Assembly: GCA_022605955.1 (NCBI GenBank)
Contig: JAKCOZ010000041.1
Coordinates: 4,905,001 to 4,969,000 of the forward strand
Length of the DNA stretch: 64,000 bases
Source: Rallus limicola
Taxonomy: Eukaryota > Chordata > Aves > Gruiformes > Rallidae
Direction: 5' to 3'
The position numbers and the translations under genes are program-made. This document shows, piece by piece, positions 53,497 to 64,000 of this stretch (positions are counted from its first letter, which is position 1; every line of letters starts with the position of its first letter). Under the pieces are notes generated by a model, which was not told the DNA's origin, did not search any database, and saw nothing but the letters and a program-made list of their open reading frames with translations.

Positions 53497-56400
53497 CTGC
53501 ATGTAAACAGAAGGTTCAGCAAAGAAAACACTGAAGACAAAACGCCAGCAGCCCTTGGCCAGGAAGCCCCGCAGCACAGGCCCACAGACCCATCTCCATT
53601 TGCAATGGGGGAGAGGTTGCTCTTCACATCTGACATCATGCTCCAAGGCACAAGCGGTGAATTGATAATCCTTGCTAAAGCTCTACTCGAGTTCAGGTTG
53701 GGCCATCAGTCCTTAGTCCCATGATGTGTATCTCGCTACTCCCCTCTCTTATTCAACCACTTACATTTGCAGTAATTCTAGGTGGGAAACACGCTTGAAA
53801 ATGACTGAAAATCAAACACATAAAACCAAAAGCACAACAAAGGCTCCTCTGGCCCTCAGCATGAATATTCTTAATTTACTATTAAATATTAAAAGAGATG
53901 CTTTTATTAATTCCTACTTATTCAACCAGCCTGTTTTTAACTATAAAAAGACCAAAATACAGGTACATAAACAAGTATCAGCTGAACCCAGGTACACTGA
54001 ACTGAAGGGCGCAGCAGCATTTGCTGCTTCTGAGAAAAAAAAAACACATTTAAATAAAAACTGAAGGTGCAAATGCAAAGCAAGAGGATCTGCAACAGTC
54101 TCCACGCTGCGGAGGTGTACTTCTTCCTCTGAACACCTGACAGAAAAGAGCATTTCAAAGTTTTTATGTATCCCACCCCCCCAAAAGAAAAAATACTGGA
54201 AGGATACTAAGGCAGTAAAACCCATTTTTTTTGTCACGTTTAATTGCCTGAATTCATAACCCAGTTTTGATGAATCTCGATGCTGTTGCTGACTCAAGCA
54301 GTTTGTCCATTTTAGTACTTCAAAAAAAGTTTGTGTGTGTCTCTGTGCCTGTGAAATACAACTAATAAGGCTCTGCGATATCACAGCATTTTTTAAAACA
54401 TTCCTGACCATCAGAAAAATCTCCCTCTCCAGAAGCCTCATTGCTGTGTGTGAAATCTGTAATTAACTACGGACCAGGAACGTCTCCAATTGCAACCCGG
54501 GGGCTGCAGCCACACTGGGTGTTACTCCCAGTGCCAACGGGGCAGGTTGTGGCCCAGGTAGTTTAACATGGTTAGCTGGAATCAGATGCAGAGCAGGCAT
54601 GATGAAGACAAGTATCAACGAGGAATGCTTACACTCTGTTCCAACCCCCCAACACAACCCCAGCCGCACGCTGTCCACACCGACGTTCGAGTAAAAGCAA
54701 AGTCGGGAGCACACTGTCACTGACGACAGCAGCTTCACTTCCATCCTCACCATCTCCTACTCCTGCAGGTGCAGAACACCACTGCTTCCAGGAGATCCCA
54801 GGCTACAAAGCCAGCCTTTATTCCCAGAGAAACTCCAGAAGAAATGCTAACAGAACTGAGCCTGACACATATTCATTTCTCATGCCAACCTGCCTGGGAT
54901 CTCTCCCCAGTGCAGCCCCACAACATTTGAATTTTAGAGAAAACATATTTACGACACCCCTTTTTCAACGAGAAGCCTGCACTTGTGAAGTGAAAAGCTC
55001 TGCCCTGTCTTCTGCACAAAAAGATATACTACTGGAAATATTACCTATGTACCAGTGTGTTCCGCTGAATTTGTTACTCCCTGACAACTCCGTTTAGGAG
55101 AACTATTCCCTCGTAACATATTCCAAAACAGAAGGCAGATAACTTTTCTAAATTAATTCTTAGGTGGACTGAAAACATGACTGTTATGGCAGAATAATAG
55201 TTTTGAGAAGCAAACCTTATTCTCACACAAAGTTAATACATTTCAGAAGTCATGTTTTTTTCCTAGGCAATGTTGTAAATTATATCCCAGTCTTAAGACA
55301 CACATAAAAACACTGAAAAATCATCTCCAGAGGTCAAGGCCCTCTGTAGTCTTTGTTCCCATCTCTAAATTCTAGAAATACACTATCTTGTGACATAATC
55401 ATTCTAAGAAAAACTCCAAAATCCATATCACTGAAGTCTACTTTAGTAGCTTGAAAACCCTTCCTAGCATGTTAGTTCAATCCAAATATGAATTAAAATT
55501 TAGGTATTTTCTATGATTAAAATTCTCTACCTATTCCCTCCCCACCCCATTTATTTTTCATGTTTTGGTTTGTGGGGGTTGGAGTTTTTTTCAACAATTA
55601 CTGCCACAATAATTTAAAATCAAGAGTTAAATTTATTTCTTTTCATTCTCCCTTCCTATTTGATGCTTCATTTGCTATTTCTAATGCATTCCTCTTAACA
55701 CGTATTAGCATTTAATCATAATATTTTTCATTACAACAGAAAAAGTCCAAACTTCCAGTATTATATTTAGGGATGTTTTTCTAGACCTTTCATAGTATTT
55801 AGGATACCACAAAGCTTATCACTGAATACAGTGTTTCATTCATTGTTCCTGGAAAAGTTTTCTGGTTTATGTGCCAATCTGAGACCCTACGTGAAAATTT
55901 TCTTTACAAATGTTTTAACAATTCCACCATAAAGATACTACTGAAGTAACCAGTTTGCAGTTAGAAAGTCTGAATACCATGCCTTGCTATATAGTAATAA
56001 TATCAATACCAAAGCTGTTTCACCCATATATTGTTGTGTTATTCTGAGTTAAAATATTTATTCATGTAGAACTAGGTATAAACATTATGCTCAATTTTTC
56101 TAAGCTTAGGCTTGGAAAAGGGTATCATTAATTCTACTCACACTTGCCGAGGTATCAGTGCATTGGATGCTGAGATGGCACTAAGTATAACTGCTTCCCA
56201 CATACTACAGGGAAGGCGATGGGAGTGCAAGATGCTCTACGTTCACATCTAAAATACCAAGAACTGTGACACTGCTTAGGAAGAGCAGCTCCGAAGCAGA
56301 TAACCAACTCAGCAAGGGTGAGGGTTGAAAGGGAATGAGCCTGGTGAGTGGCACGTGCACTCACAGGGCAGCACCCATCAAGGGCCAGAACCAAGAGTCC

Positions 56401-57691
56401 ACTCTGTTTACATTAAAGGATTCAAGTACCAAAGCAGTGACAACATATTCCACTACTGCTCGCTCTGGGGACAAGGCAGCGCTGTTTCCTTCACAGCAGT
56501 TCTGCTCACTTTTTAGAAGTCAATCTCATTTGCATGTTCAAAAAATCCCATCAGCAGCGTGAATAAGGAACCAGAGATAATTTAGGAACGGAATATCAAG
56601 ACATTCAAACCTCATACACGTCTACTGCTTCATTTCAGAAATACGTGTGGAGCCACTGTACTGTACATAAGGCAATTTAAAAAAAATATTTCATAAGCAA
56701 AAAATAAATGTGAACTTCCTATTTCATCCATCCATAACTCTTAATGATGTCTGTGCTGAGACCAAATTCCTTATCCTTACAGAACTGACAAACAGAAAAC
56801 TGTTTTAGCTTTTACTAAATTCCTGAATATCCATCCAAATAAAACACCTCAGGTGGAATTTATTACCTGCTCCTGAAAACAATGTGATTTTATGGTGCCC
56901 AAACTGCTAACCAAACCCCTCCTTGCCTGAAACACACAGAGCCCAGCGTTCCCAAGCAGACAGTGCCCGTGCCTCCGACATGTGACAACAAGGCTCCTAC
57001 AAAGCACGATGCTCCTATTAAAAGTATGGAAGAGATCCCTTTTCAAACAGCCAGCAAAGCCCACTTCCCCGACACCTCTCAACGTTTATTTCCACACTTT
57101 GAAGTACGTGGGGTTTTTTCAAAGAAAGAAAATTGCTAAATAAATCCAAAACATTTAAATTGCTCTGCAACTCATATACATTTGAAAATCCCAGTCTTTT
57201 GTACCCTCTTTTTTGTGGTCTTAAATCTATATACTGTGTATAACCAGACCGCTTGCCACATTTATCTGTATGTTTAAACTGCATTTATTAACAAAGTGTT
57301 GTTTTAACCCACGTATTTTAACAAGTACAGTAATAAAACTTTAAAAGCCTCATAGAAACTGTGTTTTCTAACACTGTGATGCTATACTGGTAGTACAGAG
57401 GCACCCTCAAGTTAAATAAACAACCAGTTTGGTCAGGATTCCCGTAAACTGTCTACTAAAAGGCAATAATTCATCTGACAAAACCATTTCTAATGAGATT
57501 CCTTCCGTATTTCATATAAATGCTAATATATATCCCATCAAAAGAAAGTTAAACAGCTCTTTGAAGTTCCCATAAACTTCAGCCAGTCACCGAGGAAGGA
57601 CAAATAATCCCCTCACATCGTATTTTCTGCCATCACCACACACATCAGCACTGAGCCGACCAGCCCACGCCGCGTACACACTCACAGCCAT

Positions 57692-57775
57692 CCCCCACGG
57701 ACAGACACCCGGCCCCACGGACAGACAACCAGCCCCACGGACAGCCCCACGGAGAGCCAGCCCCACGGAGAGCCA
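57692..57775. repeat. small minisatellite in the CpG island
   Basis: Five copies of the core ccccacgga start at 57693, 57713, 57733, 57745 and 57761, giving spacings of 20, 20, 12 and 16 bases. Units vary as ccccacggacag and ccccacggagag. All minus-strand ORFs across it are repetitive (GLSVG-type) and not credible proteins. Confidence 0.85.
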
Positions 57776-58138
57776 CCCATGCGCGGGCAGGTCCAGCGCG
57801 GAGCGCAGCGCCATGAGCCCCGGGAGCCCGCGGAGGACACACCTGGGATTAGAGGAGAGCCCACCGCCGTGCCGCCCCCATCGCTGCTGCCCGCGGGAGG
57901 CCCGGACCCCGCTCTAACCGCGCAGCCGGGAGCCCCACGCACACACGAACCGCGCCGCAGTCATGTTGGGGAGGCACTGACGGCGGCTACACAGCAGCAG
58001 CCAAACATGTCAACTTGCCCCCCCGTCCCCCCTCCCCACCCTCGCATCCCAGTCAGGGGCTCGGGGTCGCTCTCCGTCGCTAGCAGAGGCTGGCTCGCGT
58101 CTCTCCTCCGCGTTCCTCCGAGCCTGCTCCCGCCTTAC

Positions 58139-58183
58139 CTGAAGGGCATCTCCCACGCCCGCAATTAGCTGCCAAGATTTCAT
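58139..58183 (-). CDS. candidate first exon of a minus-strand gene (or uORF)
   Basis: Minus strand, inside the CpG island: ATG in a good context (GACAATGA, A at -3) opens exactly 15 codons, MKSWQLIAGVGDALQ, which end in phase 0 at a consensus splice donor CAG|GTAAGG (intron starting at 58138). The frame is also open upstream to an earlier ATG (58291), so the true start could lie further 5' or the segment could be 5' UTR. If spliced to 50200-50270, the ORF gains 21 codons and stops, overlapping the downstream ATG, and would then be an upstream ORF of 36 codons. The 15 residues do not identify a family. Later exons presumably lie left of this exon, partly outside the window. Confidence 0.4.
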
Positions 58184-58438
58184 TGTCGGCTGCGAAGCGC
58201 GTCCTCCTTCCGCGCCGGGAGGAGCCGGGAGCGGCGGAGAGCGGCCCCGGCCGGCCCTGCCGCCCGCCGGCCCTGCCGCCCGGGGGCACACGCGGCTCCC
58301 AGCCCCGGGGCAGCATCAACCACAGACCCGCGGGACCGGGTAAAGCAGCCGGCGGCCAAGGTCAGCTCCGGCGGGGCGGGCAGCGCCGCGCCCGCACCAT
58401 TCTCCCCGCAGCAGCGGCGGCAGCCGCCCCGGGAAAGA

Positions 58439-58490
58439 GCGAAGGAAGGAGGGAGGAAAGCAGGGAAGGAAGGAAGAAAGGAAGGAAGGG
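58439..58490 (+). repeat. (GGAA)n-like purine microsatellite
   Basis: Degenerate GGAA/GAAG tetranucleotide units at the right part of the CpG island. On the minus strand this is a TTCC tract, a form that can bind ETS factors when repeated. Binding is inference. Confidence 0.85.
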
Positions 58491-58751
58491 GCGCGGAGCC
58501 CGCTCGCTCCCCGCCACACGTGTCCCGCCGCTCGCTCAGCAGCACACGGCGGAGCCGCGCACCTGCCTCGGCCGCGGCTTCGCAGCCCCCGGACTCGGGC
58601 ACGGCCGTGCCTGCGGGCAGGCTCCCGGCACTCCCAGTGCCTCACGCCGGACACGCGTTATTCAGAACGCCTGCGGGACAGTATTTACGACTTTCAATAT
58701 GCTGCGCTCTCTGCGCTGCTACAAGACATTAAAGCCCTCCTGTCCCTGTTT

Positions 58752-58771
58752 CCCCCCCCCCCCCCCCCCCC
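58752..58771. repeat. poly-C homopolymer (20 nt)
   Basis: An uninterrupted C run at the right edge of the CpG island. Its length is likely unreliable in assembly, which also undermines any ORF read through it. Confidence 0.9.
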
Positions 58772-59929
58772 TTCCCGTCGCTGTATCCCTGGCAGGCTTT
58801 GCAGGGTGTGCGTTCAACGGAGTCATTTTGTTTCACTTGAAGATAAGAGCAGTTCCACGCTGGTTCAGCCACAAACCACAGCCCTGCGGAAAGGCAGGTG
58901 GAAAGCAGACCACGCTCGGTAACCCATTTATGGAACGCCTTAGTGTGTTAGATACCAGACGCTGAATACCAGCCACAGTGCTAAAGTTTGTAGGGCTTCG
59001 CTATTCTGATCGACCCCATGTAAACAAAATGGCTCACGTTTTGTTATATAAAACATTCACCCAATATTGAACCGAAATATGTAACCACAATGGTTAACAT
59101 GGGGATTAAATAACGCTCCATTTCTCATGAAATTCTGAATTTGTTTAAAAATAACAATATTGATGGCTAAGTAATTTTAAAGACTAGCTGGAGCAAACCC
59201 TACCCATCTTCCACGAGATGTGGCAGTTAAACCATTTGAGGAGCAGGGGGGGGGGGGGGCGAAATATTTAGCTTGAGAAAGACCCTAAAACCTGACATCT
59301 TTTGCTTTACCAAACCATTGTTTATACCCTGCCCAGGTAAATTGTAATTTTGAAGTGCATCTATTTATGCAACTGGAATTAGAAACTGTAAACAAATAAC
59401 CACTTATAGTACAGTGGAAATTTGCCAGGATACTGCTCAGAAGACTTCTCTAATTCTACAAAAAGTATTTTGACACATATACTATTTCTCAAAATTAATG
59501 AAAAGTTCAGTAAAGCAGTTTCTGGCATTCGTCATTATCCTGCTATCAAAAAAGGATACTAACAAACTGATCTCTAAGAAAATAATCTCTATTAGTCATT
59601 CCCTTTTTGCGTGGACAAGTCAAAAACTATGCACCTGATTTTGGCACACCAGGAGAGGCAGTTTAATTATGGTGTATGAAAACTGTAAACATACATGTTA
59701 GATTCAGAGTTCCTAAGGTTTTCCTTGTTTCCAAGTTGTTACTGAAGCCATGCCCACCTTATTACCTGAAGGGAAAAGACAACTATCTACCTAGACAGGC
59801 GATGGGACAATTAAGTCATTGTATTAATAATAATAATAAAGCATTGAGTGTATAATTTAAAAAGGAGGATGTTGTAAGGGCTGGCCTGACCACTGGGCTA
59901 ATAGCCAAAACAAATCTCAGAGCTCACAT
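58772..59929. other. non-coding flank right of the CpG island
   Basis: AT-rich sequence with no gene recognised. It contains a 14-nt G run (59246-59259) and a short (TAA)n stretch (59824-59839). If the gene runs leftwards, this is its upstream flank. Confidence 0.55.
59246..59259. repeat. poly-G homopolymer (14 nt)
   Basis: An uninterrupted G run about 0.5 kb right of the island's poly-C run. Confidence 0.9.
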
Positions 59930-60100
59930 TGGCTTCTTGCGTGGCCTTGACCAAATTACTCATCGCTTCAGTTTTCCCACTTGTGAAATTAGAATAATCC
60001 TTACAGTGCCTCTCTCCTGTCTCTTACTTCTCAGGAGGGCCCTGAGGATTAATGACCTTACAGGGCTCAGAAAATGAATAAACACAAACTGCTAAGCCGG
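59930..60100 (+). mobile_element. MIR-like SINE relic
   Basis: Follows the MIR consensus order: gtggccttgaccaaattact, catcgcttcagttttccc, acttgtgaaattagaataat, then gccctgaggattaatgac and a degraded tail (cagggctcagaaaatgaata). MIR is an ancient amniote SINE and survives in birds as scattered, highly diverged copies. Boundaries are approximate. Confidence 0.75.
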
Positions 60101-62705
60101 AGTTAATATGTTTCAGAGCATTAAAGCAACTAAAGCAACTAGAAATTCCAATTAAACCACATGAAATGTTTAAACACCGAAGAACTAAACCCACCACCTC
60201 CCATCTTTTACACCCAACAAAACACTACGGGTTGCTTTTGACTTCTCTCATTTAAACCCGAGTTTGATCTCTGCCCATTTGCAGTGCTAGGCTCAGTATG
60301 ACATTAAAAATGGCACCAGCACCAACTGCCAGTGCTGCCTTACAAAAATATCCCATTGGGCCAAGGTCACTGAGTCTGAGCAGGCGGGAAATGCCACCGT
60401 GCCTCCGACCTCTTGTTCTCATCCAGCCTTTGCAGTACACGCACGCTGTCAGTCAGAGGACCGGCAATTCTGGCAGATGCGGCATGTGGTACTCACTGCT
60501 GTTCTTCAGAGAGTGCAATTCTTCATTCAAGTAATGAAAAAGAGTTTAAAATCATTAATTATCTCATTAGCAATAAATGGAGGGGGAGAAGCACTGGCAG
60601 CAAATATGCTGCTGTAGAAAACTCTCTGTCATTCACAAAGTTGTGACAGCGATCACACAATCAATCACAATAATAGTCCAACTATATCCAACTTCAAAAA
60701 AAGAACAAGAAAGAATAGGAAAGTCTATAGATTTAACTTGTGGAAAACCCCTCCATACATGTATACATTCATTTTCACTACTCAGTCTAAATGAGTAGTG
60801 TGTAATTTTGGTTTTCTGATTGTTTCTTCCTCCTCACACTTGAACAAGGCATAGCATTCTTTACATGGTGTAATAGTTAAATGATGCCCCTGCTTTTCCT
60901 TGAATCATTAGCACAGAGGTTTGTCGAACCTTGCCTGGGATGCCATCCCCTCGATCGTCAGCATGGATACTTCAGCAGCTTTGTGTGGAACAACATGTAT
61001 TGGAGTGAGAACGTATATGGGCAACACCAAGAAGTAAATTCCCCATGGTCTGAGGGATAAGCAAAAGCTTGAGTTAGAAAACACAAGGGGGAAGAACAGA
61101 TTCTTGCTATGGTTCCGTTACTAGAGATCTTTGCTCTTACACACACACATACTACCAGTATCCCCTTTCTCACTTTTGTTCTTCCCACTAGACTTGCAGG
61201 GACAAGCACCGATTCCCTGGGATGTCCCTGTGCTGGCAATGGCTACTAGGGATTCTGTAATTCTTGATTCCTGTATTTTTTACTTGAGATCTTCAAATAA
61301 ATATTTTGAAAGAATTTATTGTATAGTAAGAACAGTGACATCACATTATTTCTCATGTTCCCACCGAAGTACTAAATAAATTTAGTTGTTTATTATCTAA
61401 GCCCTGACATAAAGTGGAAAATTACAAAGAAAATGACTTTGCAGAGAAATAGCCCAAAGTAACTAATGGCACAGTAGGTGCTTTTTAGTGGACAGTGGAA
61501 CTTGTTTGGTTTTTTTAAAGCTGATGTGAAGATATGTGTGTCATACTTGAAAGTTTCTTGCTGAGAAGTTTTACTTCGTAACTGATTTAGTCTTAATATC
61601 TTCAAGTAAGTTTCTGTGCTCTGAGAACCATTAAAAACCAACATGATCTTTGAAGGAAAGTGAAGATGGGTAAAATCCAAAAGCAGTATCATAAGCAGAA
61701 GGTGATTCTGCACCTGTACAATTTAGCAATTATTTTTTATACAGGATAGTGAAAGGTGGTTTAATCTTTAATGCATTTATATGTCAAACACATGAGGGCT
61801 CTCCACGCCTGATGGATTACTGCTGAAATGATTTCACTTTACATGTCATCTAACAATCCAGCAGTATTACCATAAGGAAGCGTTTTCAGGTGAAAAAGTA
61901 TCATGTGATTCATGATAAACATGCGACACTTTTATTCCAAAATGGTTTATGGTTAGAGAGTGCGAGTCTGAGTGATGACCAACATGTTAAGAAATACAGT
62001 ATCAATCATATGTCATAATCCTAACAAAGAATTTAAGCTCAAAGAAACCTAACTCTGAGAATTCATCATGTTGCACTTATGCTAAATACAAAGTTTTGGA
62101 AAGAATGTAAATGCCAAGAATTCTTAAAGCTGAACTATCAAAAGAAACACAACCAGAAAACACAAGTTTTTCCTCTGCCAAGCAGCACTTAAAATGATGC
62201 TTGCCAGGTCCAACCCCTGGAGAACAATACCACTGCTAACGTTACAGTCAGACTAATTGCAAGAGCACCCCAACAAAAGTGGTGTTACATTACACTCACA
62301 TAAGGGGCATTCAAAAGAGTTTGTGATACACAGTACTAGGTGTTTTCACAACTGATTTTTATATATATTCAAATTGTCAATATTTTTTCCTCTAGCCCTG
62401 TGCTCACAAATAGTACCTATAAAGAATCTCTGTGACTATATCCACCTGAAATGCTTCCATCTGCATTATTAGTTGGTGCTGTATTGTCTTTTTTAAGTAT
62501 ATTGAAATTGCTGTTACTAACCTCACTTCAAAACCTTCTCATATTGCTTTAGCCACACATACAATTATAACCCTTCACAAATGAGGTAACTTGGATGTTT
62601 AAGTGGCAACGGAGTGTACTTCCACACACGTGCTGTAATGCTAATTACTAAGCTTGACAGAGTATTAAATGCCAAATTTTATATGTCACCTTTATATGAT
62701 AAAAA
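60101..62705. other. single-copy non-coding stretch
   Basis: No gene recognised. A low-repeat, motif-dense block lies at 60240-60620 (ATCATTAATTATCTC core, retained CpGs). ORFs are at most 106 codons and without domains. Confidence 0.55.
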
Positions 62706-63185
62706 TCATGAAGGACTGATTGCCATGGGTGGGACCCCACGGTGCAGCAAGGGAAGGGGGTGTGGAATGCCCCCCTCCCCCCCAGCTAAGAAGGAAACCA
62801 ACTCATGAGAAACTGATGGAAACCCCCATTCCCCGCCCCTCCCCTGCCACAGTGGGGCAAAGAAGGGAGTAAAATCCTGACTAAAGTGCAGTCTGCTGAG
62901 AAGGGAGGGGTGGGGGAAGGTGCTTTAAGATCTGGTCACACTTATCACCCGACTCTGGTGTCATTGGGGGTGCAGGGCAGGGCCATCAATTAGAGAGTTT
63001 CCTTTCCTTTACTCTGTGTTGAGTCTGTTCTGCCCATGACACTGACTGTGGAATGATCTCTCCCTGGCTTTATCTCAAATCTTGAGCCTTGCAGTATATA
63101 TTTACTCCCCTGTCCAGTTGAGAAGGGGAGTGATAGAGCAGTTTTGGTGGGTATCTGGCCTCCAGCCTCCAGTCAAAGCACCACA
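62706..63185 (+). mobile_element. avian endogenous retrovirus LTR-type element, copy 2 (5'-shortened)
   Basis: Matches about 7030-7507 of copy 1 in the same orientation, from tgggaccccacggtgcagca to gtcaaagcaccaca. Shared blocks include gggaggggtgggggaaggtg, gggtgcagggcagggccatc and ggtgggtatctggcctccag. It differs by small indels and substitutions and lacks the roughly 0.6-kb left part. The two copies are 56 kb apart with no viral genes between, so they are independent insertions rather than paired LTRs of one provirus. Confidence 0.8.
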
Positions 63186-64000
63186 ACTGTGAGTTCAAAG
63201 TGTCTTCCTATTCCACAGTCTCTCTTTACTTTACACAGCATTGCTGCAAGTCGTTCCCTCAGTAAAACTGCAAAAGTTTAATTTGTTTAAGGAGATGGAA
63301 GCGCAGCTATGGCAGTGCTTGCCATGCTGGTGACAGAGGAAATGTGAAAACCCAAAGAAAACACTGACAACACCTGGCAGTACAACATTCAAAATGATGA
63401 ACTACAGCCTGTTCCACTGATGGGGACCTCTGAATGCGACTGCCAACATGGAATAGAAGCACCAACATTTCTCAGTGCCAAGACCACACCTGAAGTGGCT
63501 GAGGGGCCGTCAAGGCTTCTGCCCATCACCCTGTCTGTGGGCCTGGCCCTCTGCCTTTGTTTCCTCAGCAGAACGGAGCGAACATGGCCCCACACCAGAC
63601 AGGCATGCTATGCTCTGACATGCTGCTCACACGTACAGGCAGGGATCTGACCAAAAAGAACGATGGGTGAGTTACTCAGAGGCTTCTAGAAAAATTTTGG
63701 CCAAGAAAGTAGGCAAAGAACTCTTGTGCAAATTCATGTTGTATGAAGGTACGAGTCTGTTTGGGCACTGGGTAAATGTGTATCTTTTCTCCTTAGTTAA
63801 TGACAAATAAGCAGCTGTATTTACTTTTGTTCAACATATTTCCATCTACAGTTGCCCTCCATGTCACAGAACGTCTCAATGATACTTCTGTTACTGACAG
63901 TAGATGCATGATATATGCTTCTTACTAAAATGCATGCAAAGATTGAAGCACCTTCACAAACACAGGCTAAAGCACTATAGGCTTTGTTACCTGACATACT
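63186..64000. other. single-copy non-coding stretch
   Basis: No gene, repeat or RNA recognised. Two short opposing ORFs (63389-63650) mirror each other and show no family resemblance. Confidence 0.55.

Larger units (their letters stand above)
50271..57640. other. single-copy non-coding stretch (likely intron)
   Basis: Lies between the two candidate minus-strand 5' exons. It contains a weak old-LINE relic (51480-51680), a splice-flanked in-phase segment (53458-53496) and a 166-codon minus-strand ORF (53941-54441) without recognisable domains. The part at 54220-54480 is low-repeat and enhancer-like. Confidence 0.5.
57640..58700. promoter_or_regulatory. CpG island, probable gene promoter
   Basis: About 1 kb of very GC- and CpG-rich sequence in an otherwise AT-rich, CpG-poor window. 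It contains a GC box (58371-58380), an E-box CACGTG (58517-58522), many GCCGC/CGCGG motifs and no clear TATA box, typical of a dispersed CpG-island promoter. Long overlapping ORFs on both strands (up to 260 codons at 58183-58965) arise because GC-rich DNA is poor in stop codons. The plus-strand one runs on through a poly-C tract and AT-rich DNA, so I do not call it a gene. The minus-strand donor at 58138/58139 points to leftward transcription. Divergent transcription is possible. Confidence 0.85.

Noticed and set aside
53941..54441. 166-codon minus-strand ORF as a gene
   Set aside because: It contains homopolymer-derived stretches (FFFWGGG, CVFFFS), no domain and no splice support. The 54220-54480 part may instead be a conserved non-coding element.
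58180..58602. 140-codon minus-strand ORF (and overlapping 112-codon ORF)
   Set aside because: Low-complexity Ala/Arg/Ser sequence partly encoded by the GGAA repeat. It is most likely 5' UTR or promoter DNA.
58183..58965. 260-codon plus-strand ORF through the CpG island
   Set aside because: GC-rich DNA is poor in stop codons. The frame runs through GGAA and poly-C repeats into AT-rich DNA, composition changes abruptly, and no domain is visible.
1..64000. CRISPR arrays, bacterial operons, tRNA or rRNA genes
   Set aside because: Looked for by eye and none seen. The base composition and repeats are those of vertebrate nuclear DNA.

Overview
The window reads as bird nuclear DNA, probably from a chicken-like (galliform) genome. 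It carries truncated CR1 LINEs, including copies ending in the octamer-type 3' end ATTCTATGA, solo LTRs of two avian ERV families, one worn MIR-like SINE, low overall repeat density, AT-rich single-copy sequence and one sharp CpG island. There is no bacterial, phage or organellar signal. Nearly all open reading frames are short and overlap in several frames, as expected by chance in intronic or intergenic vertebrate DNA. I recognise no conserved protein family anywhere in the 64 kb.

Layout. 1-6.4 kb is single-copy, with a perfect homeodomain-type palindrome at 5881-5906. 6.44-7.51 kb is an ERV-derived element. 7.5-17.9 kb is single-copy, with an unusually long ORF at 12.3-13.1 kb. 17.9-19.1 kb holds two CR1 fragments. 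24.7-25.3 kb is a solo LTR. 27.5-28.3 kb is the longest CR1 (about 0.8 kb, minus strand). 28.5-38.9 kb is single-copy and contains the best enhancer-like block (30.84-31.33 kb). 38.9-39.4 kb is a plus-strand CR1 3' end. 39.4-47.9 kb is single-copy with further enhancer-like blocks. 47.97-48.53 kb is a second solo LTR. 49.5-49.8 kb is an old CR1/L3-like relic. 57.64-58.70 kb is the CpG island. 59.9-60.1 kb is a MIR-like SINE. 62.7-63.2 kb is a 5'-shortened second copy of the 6.4-kb ERV element.

The likely gene. The CpG island looks like a promoter. On the minus strand it holds a short ORF (MKSWQLIAGVGDALQ) ending exactly at a consensus splice donor, CAG|GTAAGG. A second candidate minus-strand exon at 50200-50270 has a strong acceptor, a strong donor and an ATG in a near-ideal start context. 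The simplest reading is a gene transcribed leftwards from the island, with most of the window being its large 5' introns and the part right of 58.7 kb being upstream intergenic sequence. The gene's identity cannot be settled from these few codons, and splice-like pseudo-exons are common, so the exon calls are low to moderate confidence.

No previously undescribed system is evident. The items most worth checking are the palindrome and paired direct repeat near 6 kb, the 30.84-31.33 kb block, the uORF/start-codon arrangement between the two candidate 5' exons, and the CpG-island minisatellite.
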